A program made the translations under genes and the position numbers. A stretch of 64,000 nucleotides of DNA. It comes from Paenibacillus sp. FSL H3-0469 (lineage in GTDB: Bacteria > Bacillota > Bacilli > Paenibacillales > Paenibacillaceae). Each line of letters starts with the position of its first letter. The stretch's first letter is position 1. Location: NCBI RefSeq assembly GCF_038051945.1, contig NZ_CP150302.1, positions 3,534,001-3,598,000 of the forward strand, written 5' to 3'. Of the stretch, positions 26,453-35,077 are shown piece after piece. The notes under the pieces were generated by a model. It saw only the letters and a list, made by a program, of their open reading frames with translations, was not told the origin of the DNA and searched no databases.

Positions 26453-27421
26453 CTACACCACCTTAATGTCTAGGGACATCGTATGCTCCCCTCCGGAAAT
26501 TTTATGGCTGCATTGATCTACCAGGAACAGCTGTGTCTGGAATTCATCCAGCAGCACATAAATGAAGTTCCCTGCCCTCACCCGTATATCGCCAATAGCC
26601 TGCACGGAGAGACTGACCTTCTCGCGGTTATGCTGCTTCAGCAGATTGTCTGCTTTCTCCTGGATCTGCGCGGCATTCGCATTATCGTCCGCCTTCTGGT
26701 AGAGATGCAGGATACCCCAGCGCTTTACATTTTCTTTATCTGTGACCGGATAGAACTCGCGTTTGCCGGTCTTTTCGTTGTCCTGGTAGAGCAGAATCGT
26801 ATTGTACGTATTATCGTCGATACTTCTTTTCAGCGAATAATCATACAGATAATGGCCTGCCCCCAGAATCACCTTAAGCAGCATGGACTGCGGGCTGCGC
26901 AGCGTCAGCTTGCCAAAATCATCATAGAACGCCATCAGCTGGCCCTTATACTGCAGCTCACTGCCGACCGCACCCATAATAATATCGAGCAGCTTCTTGC
27001 CGTCTTCGATCAGCGAGGGGATCTTGTACTCCGCCGGTTCCAGTAATCCAAGCCGCAAGCCGCGGTCTTTGGCAATGGTACTGATGACCTCAGCCGCAGT
27101 AACATCCTGAAGTACATAACTGCCATTGCCCAGCAGATAGCGGATCTGATCGTACGCCGTCAGCTTGATCTCCTGATTTGCACCCGTGTCAATGCTGAAG
27201 ACGAAGCCGTAGAATACATCGACTCCGTCTCTGCGGAACTGCACTATATCCCCGTTGCTGATCGCGAATTTCTTATGCTGATATATACCGCTGTCCACCA
27301 GCGTAAGCTCAAGCGTCGCAGGCTTGCCGGTCCGGGTGGTTTTCCACGTGATATCCGTAACGATTCCGGCAATATTCCAGATGGCGCCTTCCTTATTAAT
27401 TATGATTAATTCCATCGCCAT
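26453..27421 (-). CDS. xkdQ: XkdQ-family baseplate hub protein
   Basis: 322 residues, full length for XkdQ (gpD-like hub). Features: IAGIVTDITWKTTRTGKPAT near the start, NGDIVQFRRDGVDVFYGFVF, LTAYDQIRYL, and the C-terminal LDEFQTQLFLVDQCSHKIS. It forms the central hub that links tube and spike. Confidence 0.9.
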   Translation of the reverse strand: MAMELIIINKEGAIWNIAGIVTDITWKTTRTGKPATLELTLVDSGIYQHKKFAISNGDIVQFRRDGVDVFYGFVFSIDTGANQEIKLTAYDQIRYLLGNGSYVLQDVTAAEVISTIAKDRGLRLGLLEPAEYKIPSLIEDGKKLLDIIMGAVGSELQYKGQLMAFYDDFGKLTLRSPQSMLLKVILGAGHYLYDYSLKRSIDDNTYNTILLYQDNEKTGKREFYPVTDKENVKRWGILHLYQKADDNANAAQIQEKADNLLKQHNREKVSLSVQAIGDIRVRAGNFIYVLLDEFQTQLFLVDQCSHKISGGEHTMSLDIKVV

Positions 27422-27427
27422 GGCCTC

Positions 27428-28174
27428 CTAAGACAGCTTGATCACTCGGCCAATTTTGAGCTTCTTCAGTTCGCTGTCCGAGATATTGTTCAGCTTTTGC
27501 AGCGTTTTGAATTTACTGCCGTCACCGAGCAGCTTTTGGGCCACCGACCAGAGCGTATCCCCGGCTTTGAGCGTATAGGTAGCAGGCACTGCCTTCTCGC
27601 TTGCCCGTTTCTGCTGCTTCTTCACTTCACCGGTGCTGCCAACCTTCACGGCTAACGCCTGATAGAACACATACTTTTTGAGTCCAAGTGTATAATCGAT
27701 ATCCCCCGAGGACCCCGCACTGAGCTTCCAGGAGAAGTTCTCAATACTGACCGCCATATTAATGCCAATATCCCCGGTAAAAGTCTGCTGCGCCTGCGCC
27801 CTGGCCTGCCTCAGCCAATCAGGGGTTTGCGTATTCTGCACGTTCGCCGATTTCAGCCCTGAGAAAACAAACCGGACCGGCCTGCGGCTGAGCATCCATT
27901 TGCGGATCAGCTCTACATACTCGTAGGGTTTCAGCAGCTTACCGGCATTCTCCCCGGAGTACACCACAAACGGATAATACTGTGCCGGAAACATGCTCTC
28001 AATCGTAATCTCCGTCAGCTTGGGATAAGCGATAGCATTGATTTCACCGAAATCCACGATCGTATAACTTTTGCCATCGCTGTTCTCCTTGATCTCCAGC
28101 GTCTCAGGGTTCACCGGAAGCCGGATCACCTCTTCATAATTATTGAAGCTAAGATAGAATCCATACTCCTCCAT
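27428..28174 (-). CDS. xkdP: XkdP-family LysM tail protein
   Basis: 248 residues. The N-terminal 180 residues match XkdP (VIRLPVNPETLEIKE, AYPKLTEITIESMFPAQYYP). A C-terminal LysM domain (YTLKAGDTLWSVAQKLLGDG) may hold the hub or bind peptidoglycan. It lies between tape measure and hub genes, as in PBSX. Confidence 0.9.
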   Translation of the reverse strand: MEEYGFYLSFNNYEEVIRLPVNPETLEIKENSDGKSYTIVDFGEINAIAYPKLTEITIESMFPAQYYPFVVYSGENAGKLLKPYEYVELIRKWMLSRRPVRFVFSGLKSANVQNTQTPDWLRQARAQAQQTFTGDIGINMAVSIENFSWKLSAGSSGDIDYTLGLKKYVFYQALAVKVGSTGEVKKQQKRASEKAVPATYTLKAGDTLWSVAQKLLGDGSKFKTLQKLNNISDSELKKLKIGRVIKLS

Positions 28175-28175
28175 G

Positions 28176-30131
28176 TTACGTGTACACCCCCTGCGCCGTA
28201 GAGACGAACTCCTCTTTCAGCTTTTGCCCAATCTTCGTGATAATGGAGTCAATATCGCCGGAATTATTAATATTTCCGGTTGTTACCTGCACCGTTGGAG
28301 TCAGCTCGACAAAATTCTGAATCGACTGAATCTCCGCCAGCTCCCGCAGCATATCCAGATCATCACTGGAGATATCGACCTTTTCATTGATCTTGCCTAC
28401 CTCGCCTACCTTGTTGACGTTGTTCAGGCTGCCGTTTTGGTTGGCGAAAGCGTTAGTTGAACCTCCCGGGATATTCTTAAGAGACTTAGGGTTAGTTAAC
28501 TCCTTGACTTTATCCTCCGTTTCTTTTCCCTTATCCATAAATTTATTCGTAGCATTCATTCCTGTTTGGTTACCCTTATCATAAGCCGCACTGATATCCT
28601 TATAATCTTTCTGCTTGGACATTTCAAAGACAACTTTGTCTGCCGGTTTATACACTTCAAGGCCTTGGCGGTATTTAGCAATAATATCACTGGCACCATG
28701 AGGAGTCTCGGGTTCCTCTACATCAATTTTGACCTTGCTGATCCCTAATGTGTCGAAGAATGGAATGCTGCTCAGCATATCAACCAGCGAGTTGAATTTG
28801 TCGAGCACCCACTGGATAGCCTTAGCCATTATCTTCATGAATCCTCCGGCGAATCCTTCTGCGCCTACAGCAATACTATACATAACATCCAGTGCACCAG
28901 CGGCAAGACCATAAAAGAATCCCTGCACTTTATTGACAGCCCAATTAAATATATAAACTAACCCATCGCCAGCCAAAGTGAAAAAATTCTGGATACCAAT
29001 CGCTATATTCTGCACAACTGCAGCCAGATAGTAGAACGATCCCACAATAAACCCGACAACCTCACCCGCAGAGACGCCAAGGTGCTGCAGAATCATTAAT
29101 AAGACTGCTATCACAGCAATGACGATTAAGATAGGCCAGTTCGCCACCAGCCAGGCGGCAGCAAGCATATAGACCTGAACGATCATAGCTGCCAGGAAGA
29201 CAACGGCAATCGCTTCAAGGATAGGCTTAATAAACGACCAGTTATCCTGAACCACCTGGGCCAGCCATAACAGCCCGTCAACGACCATTGAGATCACATT
29301 TGCTATGAAAAGAAACCCGTTAGCCATCGCATCAATAAGCGGCGCTAACTGTCCCGAAGTTAACGCTGTGTTAATCGTATCCATTACCGGCCGCAGAGCG
29401 CCCAGTGCCTTAGCACCAATCTGTCCGAGCGCATTGTCAATATTCTCGTTCATCACGTTCCATTTCTCAATATCCTCAGGCTGTGCTGCTTCCTTCACGG
29501 CCTTCTCCCCGAACGACTTAATCGCGTTAAACGGCGTTACCACATCAGCCGTTTTGAGGAATTTCATGATCTTGGAATCGCCGCCCGGTGCAGGTGGGAC
29601 TGGTGGAGGTACCGGCGGCGGCACCGGGTCTTTCTTCAAATTGATCTTCGGCTTCGGCAGGACCTCGGGTACTGGCGGTTTAACATCCTCTTTTTTCACC
29701 TCAGGCTTTTTTTCTTCATTTTTCTTTTTTTCTTTAAGCCCTTTCCACCAGTTTACCTTTTTAGCCTCTTCCTCTTTCTTAGGCTCCTCTACAGTAGGCG
29801 TGGCGTTAAGCATCCGGACCCCCAACTGCTGGGATTGCGCAGCCCTTTGACTTTGCTGCATCACAATTGTTCTGGACACATCCACTTTGACAGGCAGCCG
29901 TTTAAATCCTTCCAACAGCGTATCATTAATCTGTTGCAAGGATTGAATCATCCGATCCTCCGAGCGGATGATTTGTTCACTGGAACGTCTCACAGCCGCC
30001 TGAAAACCCTTTACCGACCGGTTAACCATGTCGAGATTATTATTCATCCGCAGGCTTTGTTTGTGGACGGCTTTCCAGATCGTAACCGACCTGCGCGAGA
30101 TAATGACTGCTTTCGAGCTATCGATTTCCAT
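28176..30131 (-). CDS. Tape-measure protein (XkdO-like, short)
   Basis: 651 residues, about half the length of PBSX XkdO. A helical N-terminal part (1-120), a Lys/Glu/Pro-rich linker (about 125-195; KEEEAKKVNW, PPVPPPVPPAP), hydrophobic helices (about 280-420; VVFLAAMIVQVYMLAAAW) of the kind that form the DNA-less channel, and a soluble C-terminus. GGGGGTG precedes ATG 30131. By the general relation between tape-measure length and tail length, this predicts a tail of roughly 100 nm. Confidence 0.88.
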   Translation of the reverse strand: MEIDSSKAVIISRRSVTIWKAVHKQSLRMNNNLDMVNRSVKGFQAAVRRSSEQIIRSEDRMIQSLQQINDTLLEGFKRLPVKVDVSRTIVMQQSQRAAQSQQLGVRMLNATPTVEEPKKEEEAKKVNWWKGLKEKKKNEEKKPEVKKEDVKPPVPEVLPKPKINLKKDPVPPPVPPPVPPAPGGDSKIMKFLKTADVVTPFNAIKSFGEKAVKEAAQPEDIEKWNVMNENIDNALGQIGAKALGALRPVMDTINTALTSGQLAPLIDAMANGFLFIANVISMVVDGLLWLAQVVQDNWSFIKPILEAIAVVFLAAMIVQVYMLAAAWLVANWPILIVIAVIAVLLMILQHLGVSAGEVVGFIVGSFYYLAAVVQNIAIGIQNFFTLAGDGLVYIFNWAVNKVQGFFYGLAAGALDVMYSIAVGAEGFAGGFMKIMAKAIQWVLDKFNSLVDMLSSIPFFDTLGISKVKIDVEEPETPHGASDIIAKYRQGLEVYKPADKVVFEMSKQKDYKDISAAYDKGNQTGMNATNKFMDKGKETEDKVKELTNPKSLKNIPGGSTNAFANQNGSLNNVNKVGEVGKINEKVDISSDDLDMLRELAEIQSIQNFVELTPTVQVTTGNINNSGDIDSIITKIGQKLKEEFVSTAQGVYT

Positions 30132-30144
30132 TCTTTCACCCCCT

Positions 30145-30327
30145 TCATCGCTTCTTCCCCTTGCTCCGCGCGCGCTCCCGCTTCTCCTTGTCCACGCGGA
30201 CGGAGATCATGGCATAGATCGCCGCGCGTTCGCGGACGGAGAGCTTCATCAGCTCATGCGGGAGAATATGCAGCTCATGGAGGGCGTAGTAAGCCAGATT
30301 CGCCTCACCATCGCCCTCGTTGATTAG
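30145..30327 (-). other. Minus-one frameshift extension of the XkdN-like chaperone
   Basis: This is a 60-codon open stretch in the -1 frame relative to xkdN, without its own good start. It begins LINEGDGEANLAYYALHELH and ends in a Lys/Arg-rich tail, stopping at 30147-30145. It can be joined to xkdN through the slippery A AAA AAC at 30333-30327, giving a fusion of about 200 residues, like gpGT of lambda-type and the XkdN-type chaperones of other tails. Confidence 0.72.
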
Positions 30328-30746
30328 TTTTTTACGTCATCTACCAGCTCGTTCATATCGGTGGCGAAGCCGTTCAGGGCCTGTACCCGTTCCCCAAGCG
30401 CAGCGAATTCCCCGGGCAGCAGCATTTTGCGCAGCAGTGATTCGGCACCCATTACCCCGTAGGAGCGTTGAAGCTCCGTATTCTTCAGATCCGGATGCAC
30501 AATGCTTGCCGTCATCAGCTTCGCCATATATTCATTGGGATCAATATCCGTAGTGTAGGTTCCGTTCTTTCCTTTGACCTTGCGGGTAGCCGCCTTGCGG
30601 CATTCCTGGTTCTCTTCCTCATTCATACTGCGCAGCTTCCAGACAGCAGGGTTACCTTCCTTGTCCTTGAACCGCAGCGAGACCGCGAATTCCTCTGTTG
30701 TATCACAAGCCGCATTTTGCGCAAAAAACAAACTTAATTCACTCAT
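30324..30746 (-). CDS. xkdN: XkdN-family tail-assembly chaperone
   Basis: 140 residues, with SLRFKDKEGNPAVWKLRSMN and TASIVHPDLKNTELQRSYGV, typical of the XkdN family. By analogy to gpG, it keeps the tape measure in solution for tube assembly. The last codons are GTA AAA AAC TAA, so a classical slippery heptamer abuts the stop (see the extension at 30145-30327). Confidence 0.88.
   Translation of the reverse strand: MSELSLFFAQNAACDTTEEFAVSLRFKDKEGNPAVWKLRSMNEEENQECRKAATRKVKGKNGTYTTDIDPNEYMAKLMTASIVHPDLKNTELQRSYGVMGAESLLRKMLLPGEFAALGERVQALNGFATDMNELVDDVKN
30327..30333 (-). promoter_or_regulatory. Slippery heptamer A AAA AAC for -1 frameshifting
   Basis: On the minus strand the bases 30333-30327 read A AAA AAC in the xkdN frame, immediately before TAA. 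This is one of the most efficient bacterial X XXY YYZ sites. The downstream stretch contains GC-rich stems but no single obvious pseudoknot. Confidence 0.72.
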
Positions 30747-30913
30747 GTTGTTCCTCCCGGATTCTTATTGTGTTAAGGCAGCGAAGAGGCCCGCCACAGA
30801 ATACCGCCGCACAGCGCAGCAATGGTTTCAATGATCCTCCAGATACTTTGCGGGAGCCCCGAACCTTTTCAGTCTTCTACTCTTTTACAACCTGCGGATA
30901 GTCCGCTTATGCT

Positions 30914-31384
30914 TTATTGGCCGGAATTCGCCGGAGCCGCGAAGGGCTGCACCAATTCCACATCCTCGAAGGTAAAAGCAACCTCTTCCTCCAGTGCATC
31001 CGACTCCGTATCCAGCGAAGCCATAATCACACTGTCCAGATTGACATCCTTCAGCATGATACGCTGGGCACCCACGGTTGAAGAAGGATCTTCATTGGTC
31101 ACGATAATGCTGAAGTATTGGTCAATCCCTGTCTTCATGTACTCCAGCATCATCTGGCGGAAACGGCTCGTCATGTAGAAAATCGTCATCGTACCGCTGC
31201 CCGACCAGCCAGTCGCCTTATGCTGCACTCCGCGGCGTCCCAGCGTCTTCACTTCCGCCTTCTGCTTTTCAACCGTGGCTTCCAGGGTTTTGACATAGAA
31301 CATCTCTTCCGTCTGTCCGTTAATCGTGGCATACGCCCGGCCCTCCTGGCCGGACAGCGTATCGCTGGCTCTCAAGAATGTCAT
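30914..31384 (-). CDS. xkdM: Tail tube protein (XkdM family)
   Basis: 156 residues. MTFLRASDTLSGQEGRAYA at the start, LGRRGVQHKATGWSGSGTMT and YFSIIVTNEDPSSTVG mark the tube protein. Many copies stack around the tape measure to make the inner tube. A 167-nt gap to xkdN holds only a small GCGG/CCGC hairpin near 30893-30905. Confidence 0.92.
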   Translation of the reverse strand: MTFLRASDTLSGQEGRAYATINGQTEEMFYVKTLEATVEKQKAEVKTLGRRGVQHKATGWSGSGTMTIFYMTSRFRQMMLEYMKTGIDQYFSIIVTNEDPSSTVGAQRIMLKDVNLDSVIMASLDTESDALEEEVAFTFEDVELVQPFAAPANSGQ

Positions 31385-31385
31385 C

Positions 31386-32708
31386 TTAGACCACCTTCAC
31401 TTTCATATATACTTTTTCTACCGAATCTACCGGCTTCACCGCTACCTCCAGCACTACGCTGTCACTGTCCGCTCCAGGAGTCACGACAATGTCACTCTGC
31501 GCATTGAAGTTTTCAATCGCCCCGAGGTTCTGCAGATCATTCATATAAGTGACGCACTGCGACCAGAAGAGCGCGCGCCCGTCCTCATTATTCGGCAATT
31601 TTCCAATGAAGTAGCTCTCAAAAATCCGCTTCAAATCACCAGCGATCCCATCCAGCACACGCAGCACGCGGTTCTTGGAGAAGGCCTTGCCTTTGTCTGT
31701 AGAGAAGGAGGTGAACGTGTTAATGTCCTGCTCCACTACTGCACGGCCTCCGCTATAGGTGAACAGCAGCTCTCCGTCTGTAAGTGCTTCTACCGTCTCG
31801 GAATGGCTGAAACGCACATCCGCATCTACAGCATCGTCATAGGCCTGATAAGTCAACGATTCGTTCACCGCAGCAGCGGCAGTAGCCCCGGCTACCCAAG
31901 CCACGGCATGAGCTTTATCCACCACCGTTCCATCACTCAAAATGACACCGTTCGCCACACTGATAATGCCTTCATGATCAGCCGTAGCATAATCGGACAA
32001 GACCGCCTGCACCTTCTTGCCTTCCGTGTTACGCAGACGCTTCACATAGGCGCTATACAGCGACTTCAGCGTGTTATCCTGGGATACCAGACCTACCGTC
32101 TGGAAATCCTGAACCTCCAGCGCCGACAAGAACGCACTATGCTCCGCATTCGTCACCACACCATTCGCACCGCCTGCCAGCGGCAGCCCTGCGCTCACCG
32201 TCAGCGCACCGGATTCATTCGGCTTAAATTCTACATAAGCGTTCGCAGCCAGATCGGCAGCAGCGCTTACCGTCTGCTTGTCCACCTCTGCCCCGTCCAG
32301 CAGCGTCCGGACATCGAACTTAGTAGCGTCATCGATATTTTTCTCGATCACTACCTTAAGCGCATTCCCGCGCTCCCCGCCATAGAGCGCAGTCGCCTGA
32401 ATTCCGTTATTGGCCACAGCAGCCTTCACACCCTGATTCAGACGGTAGAGCAGCAGTGTGCCCGCCCGCTTCAGCACCTCTCGCACCGGCAGCAGCTCTG
32501 CAGCCGTCAGATCGTAGCCCAGCTTTTGCTGGAAATCTTCCTGAGCCGTAAGCTTAAGAATGACTCCCGCAGGCCCCCAAGGCAGTGCAAGCGCCAAAGC
32601 AGCCGTACCACGTTCCCCCATTTTACCTGCCACAATGCCGTTCGAGGCCACATTTACGTATACCCCCGGACGCACCTTGTTTTGTGTTGTCCATGTTCCT
32701 CCAGCCAT
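31386..32708 (-). CDS. xkdK: Contractile tail sheath protein (XkdK family)
   Basis: 440 residues, normal for XkdK. N-terminal NKVRPGVYVNVASNG is diagnostic, GTAALALALPWGPAG is an early motif, and a C-terminal domain (ALFWSQCVTYMNDLQNLGAI) forms the inter-subunit handshake. Its presence proves a contractile tail. It overlaps the upstream small gene by one base. Confidence 0.95.
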   Translation of the reverse strand: MAGGTWTTQNKVRPGVYVNVASNGIVAGKMGERGTAALALALPWGPAGVILKLTAQEDFQQKLGYDLTAAELLPVREVLKRAGTLLLYRLNQGVKAAVANNGIQATALYGGERGNALKVVIEKNIDDATKFDVRTLLDGAEVDKQTVSAAADLAANAYVEFKPNESGALTVSAGLPLAGGANGVVTNAEHSAFLSALEVQDFQTVGLVSQDNTLKSLYSAYVKRLRNTEGKKVQAVLSDYATADHEGIISVANGVILSDGTVVDKAHAVAWVAGATAAAAVNESLTYQAYDDAVDADVRFSHSETVEALTDGELLFTYSGGRAVVEQDINTFTSFSTDKGKAFSKNRVLRVLDGIAGDLKRIFESYFIGKLPNNEDGRALFWSQCVTYMNDLQNLGAIENFNAQSDIVVTPGADSDSVVLEVAVKPVDSVEKVYMKVKVV

Positions 32709-32914
32709 TAGATAACCTCCTTATTTAGATACAGCTCCATTAAATGCTTAGCCTCTTCCAAGGTGTAGCTCCTGTCCTCTTGCAGAACTACCTCCAGTAC
32801 ATCCTTTTCCCGCGGCGCAAACAGAGCGGACTTCATCATCTGCTTCTTTCCAAAAGCACCCGCTCCCCCGCTGCCGCGTTCCCGCTCACTTGCCTTCATT
32901 TCCTTAGAACTCAT
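32708..32914 (-). CDS. Small conserved tail-locus protein
   Basis: A 68-residue protein with a basic, flexible start (SERERGSGGAGAFGKKQ) and a helical end (YTLEEAKHLMELYLNKEVI). It is coupled to neighbours at both ends (1- and 4-nt overlaps), so it is very likely translated. Function unknown. Confidence 0.65.
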   Translation of the reverse strand: MSSKEMKASERERGSGGAGAFGKKQMMKSALFAPREKDVLEVVLQEDRSYTLEEAKHLMELYLNKEVI

Positions 32915-33333
32915 TTCAGCCGCGCCCCTTCTGTGAAGTGTCCCATCAGCTCTGCCTCTTCCTCCGGCTGCTTCTGCTTCTGGAGATAGAGCATATAGTC
33001 CACGGTGAACAGCGCCCCCCGTCCCTCTGCTCCGGCTACCCAGGACTGGCGCACCACCCGATAAGCGGGATTAACACTTTCTCTTGCGTCCAGTGCCTCA
33101 CAGAGCCCGTCAGCCATAGCCTCTGCGTCCAGCAGACTTCCTTGCTCATAGCGGATACCGAAGCGGTAGATCGCCATGTATCTGCCTTCACGCTGCCTGT
33201 CGTAGGTTGCCGAGAGCAGCTCCAGCCTGAAGTAGGCTGACTGCGGCTTATCCCCTTCCACATAGACAGGAATATCCGGGAAAAACTGCACCAGCGCAGC
33301 AGTAATATTTCCCCGTAGTTGCTCTACCGTCAT
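32911..33333 (-). CDS. Probable tail terminator / completion protein
   Basis: 140 residues from ATG 33333 (AGAGG upstream); a longer open frame to GTG 33456 is not supported. It has a fold pattern like phage tail-terminator proteins: EQLRGNITAALVQFFPDIPV, YFRLELLSATYDRQREGRY, and YEQGSLLDAEAMADGLCEAL. It is the first gene of the structural operon; it would cap the tail end that joins a head in a true phage. In this locus no head genes precede it. Confidence 0.72.
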   Translation of the reverse strand: MTVEQLRGNITAALVQFFPDIPVYVEGDKPQSAYFRLELLSATYDRQREGRYMAIYRFGIRYEQGSLLDAEAMADGLCEALDARESVNPAYRVVRQSWVAGAEGRGALFTVDYMLYLQKQKQPEEEAELMGHFTEGARLK

Positions 33334-33456
33334 GATTTCATTCCTCTCATGAATAGATGTGGTAATCCCTCCTGCCTTTCTTGAAGTCACTCGCGGATTC
33401 GATTCAGGAAGAATGGGACCCGTCTTGTACCCGGCAATGACTGAAGGAGCTTTCAC

Positions 33457-33722
33457 CGCGCTTGTCTGCCGGCCTGCCTTAGGCTTCGATGATGTGGAGC
33501 ATTCATGCTCCTGCGGTGTCCTTCTGCTTCATTTGCCATGTTATAATCATAGCCCCCCTGAGACCTTGCGCAGGCGCTATTACAGATGAGTTAACGATAA
33601 CTTCCGGTGGTAAAAGGGATGGTAAATGGTGCTCCCCGCCTTAGCCCCGTCACTCCTGCACGGCCTGCTTCAATGGAAGGATTCAATATACGGCGGGGCC
33701 GCCAGAACATATAAGCTCATGC
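33457..33722 (-). promoter_or_regulatory. Control region upstream of the tail structural operon
   Basis: Gene-free. On the minus strand TATGAT and TATAAC lie near 33540-33555 without a fitting -35, suggesting an activator-dependent promoter. A 7-bp dyad GGAGCAT-TC-ATGCTCC lies at 33496-33511. A 28-codon ORF inside is not convincing. Confidence 0.4.
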
Positions 33723-33756
33723 AAAAAAGCCGCATCACCCCGGCGGGCAATACGGC
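33723..33756 (-). terminator. Terminator after the ArpU-like gene
   Basis: On the minus strand GCCGtattgCCCgccGGGgtgatgCGGC is followed by TTTTTTG. It separates the activator gene from the structural operon, so the operon must have its own promoter. Confidence 0.7.
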
Positions 33757-33801
33757 CATGTTGATTACATATGGAAGCTGCATTTTGTGTCCAAAGGATT
33801 T

Positions 33802-34296
33802 CTACCTCTTAGGCAAGTTCCCTTCAGCCGGGGTTTTCGTGAGCGTAGCGAGAGACAGCAGCTGCAGATCAGCGAGCGCCAGCGCCATCTTATAGAACGC
33901 CTTCGACCTGATTTTCACATAAGTATCCTTGCTCACCGGAGGATCGAACACATGATTATAGATAGTGTAGTCATAGCTCTCCTCTCTGCGCATGTACCTC
34001 TCCCGCACCAGTTGTTGTTCCCTCTGGGTAAGCCGCTCTACAACTGAATCGATTACATCACAATACGCCCGTCTTGCAGCAGGCACATCTACATTATGCG
34101 TGGCAATTGCTGCTGTCTGATCGGTAACCGTATTAGTCGCCCCATGGAAACGTTCCGTGTAGGAATAAGTAATCCCGGCCTCTTTAGCCTCGAACGTTAC
34201 AGACTTGAAAATCCGGTATTTCTCCAACATATTCTCTATAGTGACCTGAGTCCTGCGGCGGTCAAGCTCGGGCAGCGAAGATAGAATCATCAACAT
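33802..34296 (-). CDS. ArpU-like late transcription activator
   Basis: 164 residues. YSYTERFHGATNTVTDQTAA and a C-terminal sigma-region-4-like HTH (LVRERYMRREESYDYTIYNH, SKDTYVKIRSKAFYKMALAL) match phage ArpU/RinA-type late regulators, the functional counterpart of Xpf in PBSX. AAGGAG precedes ATG 34296. It probably turns on the structural operon from the region at 33457-33722. Confidence 0.8.
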   Translation of the reverse strand: MLMILSSLPELDRRRTQVTIENMLEKYRIFKSVTFEAKEAGITYSYTERFHGATNTVTDQTAAIATHNVDVPAARRAYCDVIDSVVERLTQREQQLVRERYMRREESYDYTIYNHVFDPPVSKDTYVKIRSKAFYKMALALADLQLLSLATLTKTPAEGNLPKR

Positions 34297-34375
34297 TTAT
34301 ACCACTCCTTAGATGTTATACAGATTTAAGAACTTTGTTGCGGACCTTTCCGGCCAAATGTGTTAAAATTCTACT

Positions 34376-34433
34376 TGTTCGTATAGTGTTCGCTTTTTTT
34401 GATAATATACCACTTATCTACCAATTCAGTAAA
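34376..34433 (-). promoter_or_regulatory. Promoter of the arpU-like gene with TGTTCG repeats
   Basis: On the minus strand TTTACT (34433-34428), 18-bp spacer, TATATT (34409-34404). Just downstream lie two direct TGTTCG boxes (34376-34381, 34387-34392), 11 bp apart, a likely repressor site on one helix face. Confidence 0.5.
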
Positions 34434-34492
34434 ACCTCATTTTGGCCCGTTTTGCAGCATAAACAAGCTATATGCATGTCCATTCTTACCTT

Positions 34493-34545
34493 TTGGCAAT
34501 AATAGACTCTTTATTGTTTACCTATTGGCATAAATAGCTTATAGT
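34493..34545 (+). promoter_or_regulatory. Promoter of the XRE repressor with operator-like repeats
   Basis: TTTACC (34517-34522), 17-bp spacer, TATAGT (34540-34545). Direct repeats TTGGCAATAATAG (34493-34505) and TTGGCATAAATAG (34525-34537) are 32 bp apart; the second lies in the promoter spacer, as expected for autoregulation. Confidence 0.55.
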
Positions 34546-34591
34546 AAGTACAACAGCTTTTTAGGTGATTAGGGATAAGGAGTGGTTATCG

Positions 34592-35032
34592 ATGGCAGAG
34601 GAATTCGGATACTATCTGAGACAGCTTCGGGAAGGAAAGGGACTGACCATTAATCAGCTGGCAGCGCTTGCCGGTATCAGTGGAGCCCAAATCTCACGGA
34701 TCGAGAATGGATTACGGGGTGTCCCCAAGCCGGCTACACTGCGTAAGATTGCTGAAGCGACCGATGTGTCTTACGAGGAGCTGATGGGCCATGCCGGTTA
34801 TTTAACCGAGACTGGAAGCAGCACAGAGAGCTCTGTGCCTGCCTGGGCCACCAGCAAGGATAAGCGGGACTTCCGCCAAATGCTGGAGGATGACGGTGAG
34901 CTGATGTTTGACGGGATTCCCTTGAACAAGGAAGATAAACAGCGGATCAAGGACGTGTTAACCGGCCTGTTCTGGGAGGCGAAGCAGATGAACAAGCGGA
35001 CCAAGCCCAAACAACATCCAGGTAAAGAGTAA
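34592..35032 (+). CDS. XRE-family repressor (ImmR-like)
   Basis: 146 residues. ATG 34592 follows AAGGAG; the upstream in-frame GTG 34565 is less likely. N-terminal HTH (about 8-65): LTINQLAALAGISGAQISRI. The C-terminal 80 residues are charged (KRDFRQMLEDDGELMFDGIP). With the adjacent zinc protease gene, it forms an ImmR/ImmA-like pair, which in ICEBs1 and phages represses until the protease destroys it. It is transcribed away from the arpU-like gene and probably represses it. Confidence 0.88.
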   Translation: MAEEFGYYLRQLREGKGLTINQLAALAGISGAQISRIENGLRGVPKPATLRKIAEATDVSYEELMGHAGYLTETGSSTESSVPAWATSKDKRDFRQMLEDDGELMFDGIPLNKEDKQRIKDVLTGLFWEAKQMNKRTKPKQHPGKE

Positions 35033-35077
35033 GTACCAGGCAATCCAACTACTATTAACATGCTGCGGGTGAAGAAT

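Noticed and set aside
31326..32711. A 461-codon plus-strand frame antisense to the sheath gene
   Set aside because: The sheath frame has clear XkdK motifs; the antisense one has none.
33512..33600. A 28-codon ORF (MANEAEGHRR...) in the tail operon leader
   Set aside because: It has a fair ribosome binding site but low-complexity composition, and it covers the control region; not enough support.
18102..34296. A complete PBSX-like prophage
   Set aside because: No head, packaging or integration genes between the regulator and the tail genes; flanks are ordinary chromosomal genes.
34376..34392. A LexA (SOS) box at the TGTTCG repeats
   Set aside because: The boxes are direct repeats, not the GAAC-N4-GTTC dyad of Gram-positive LexA sites.
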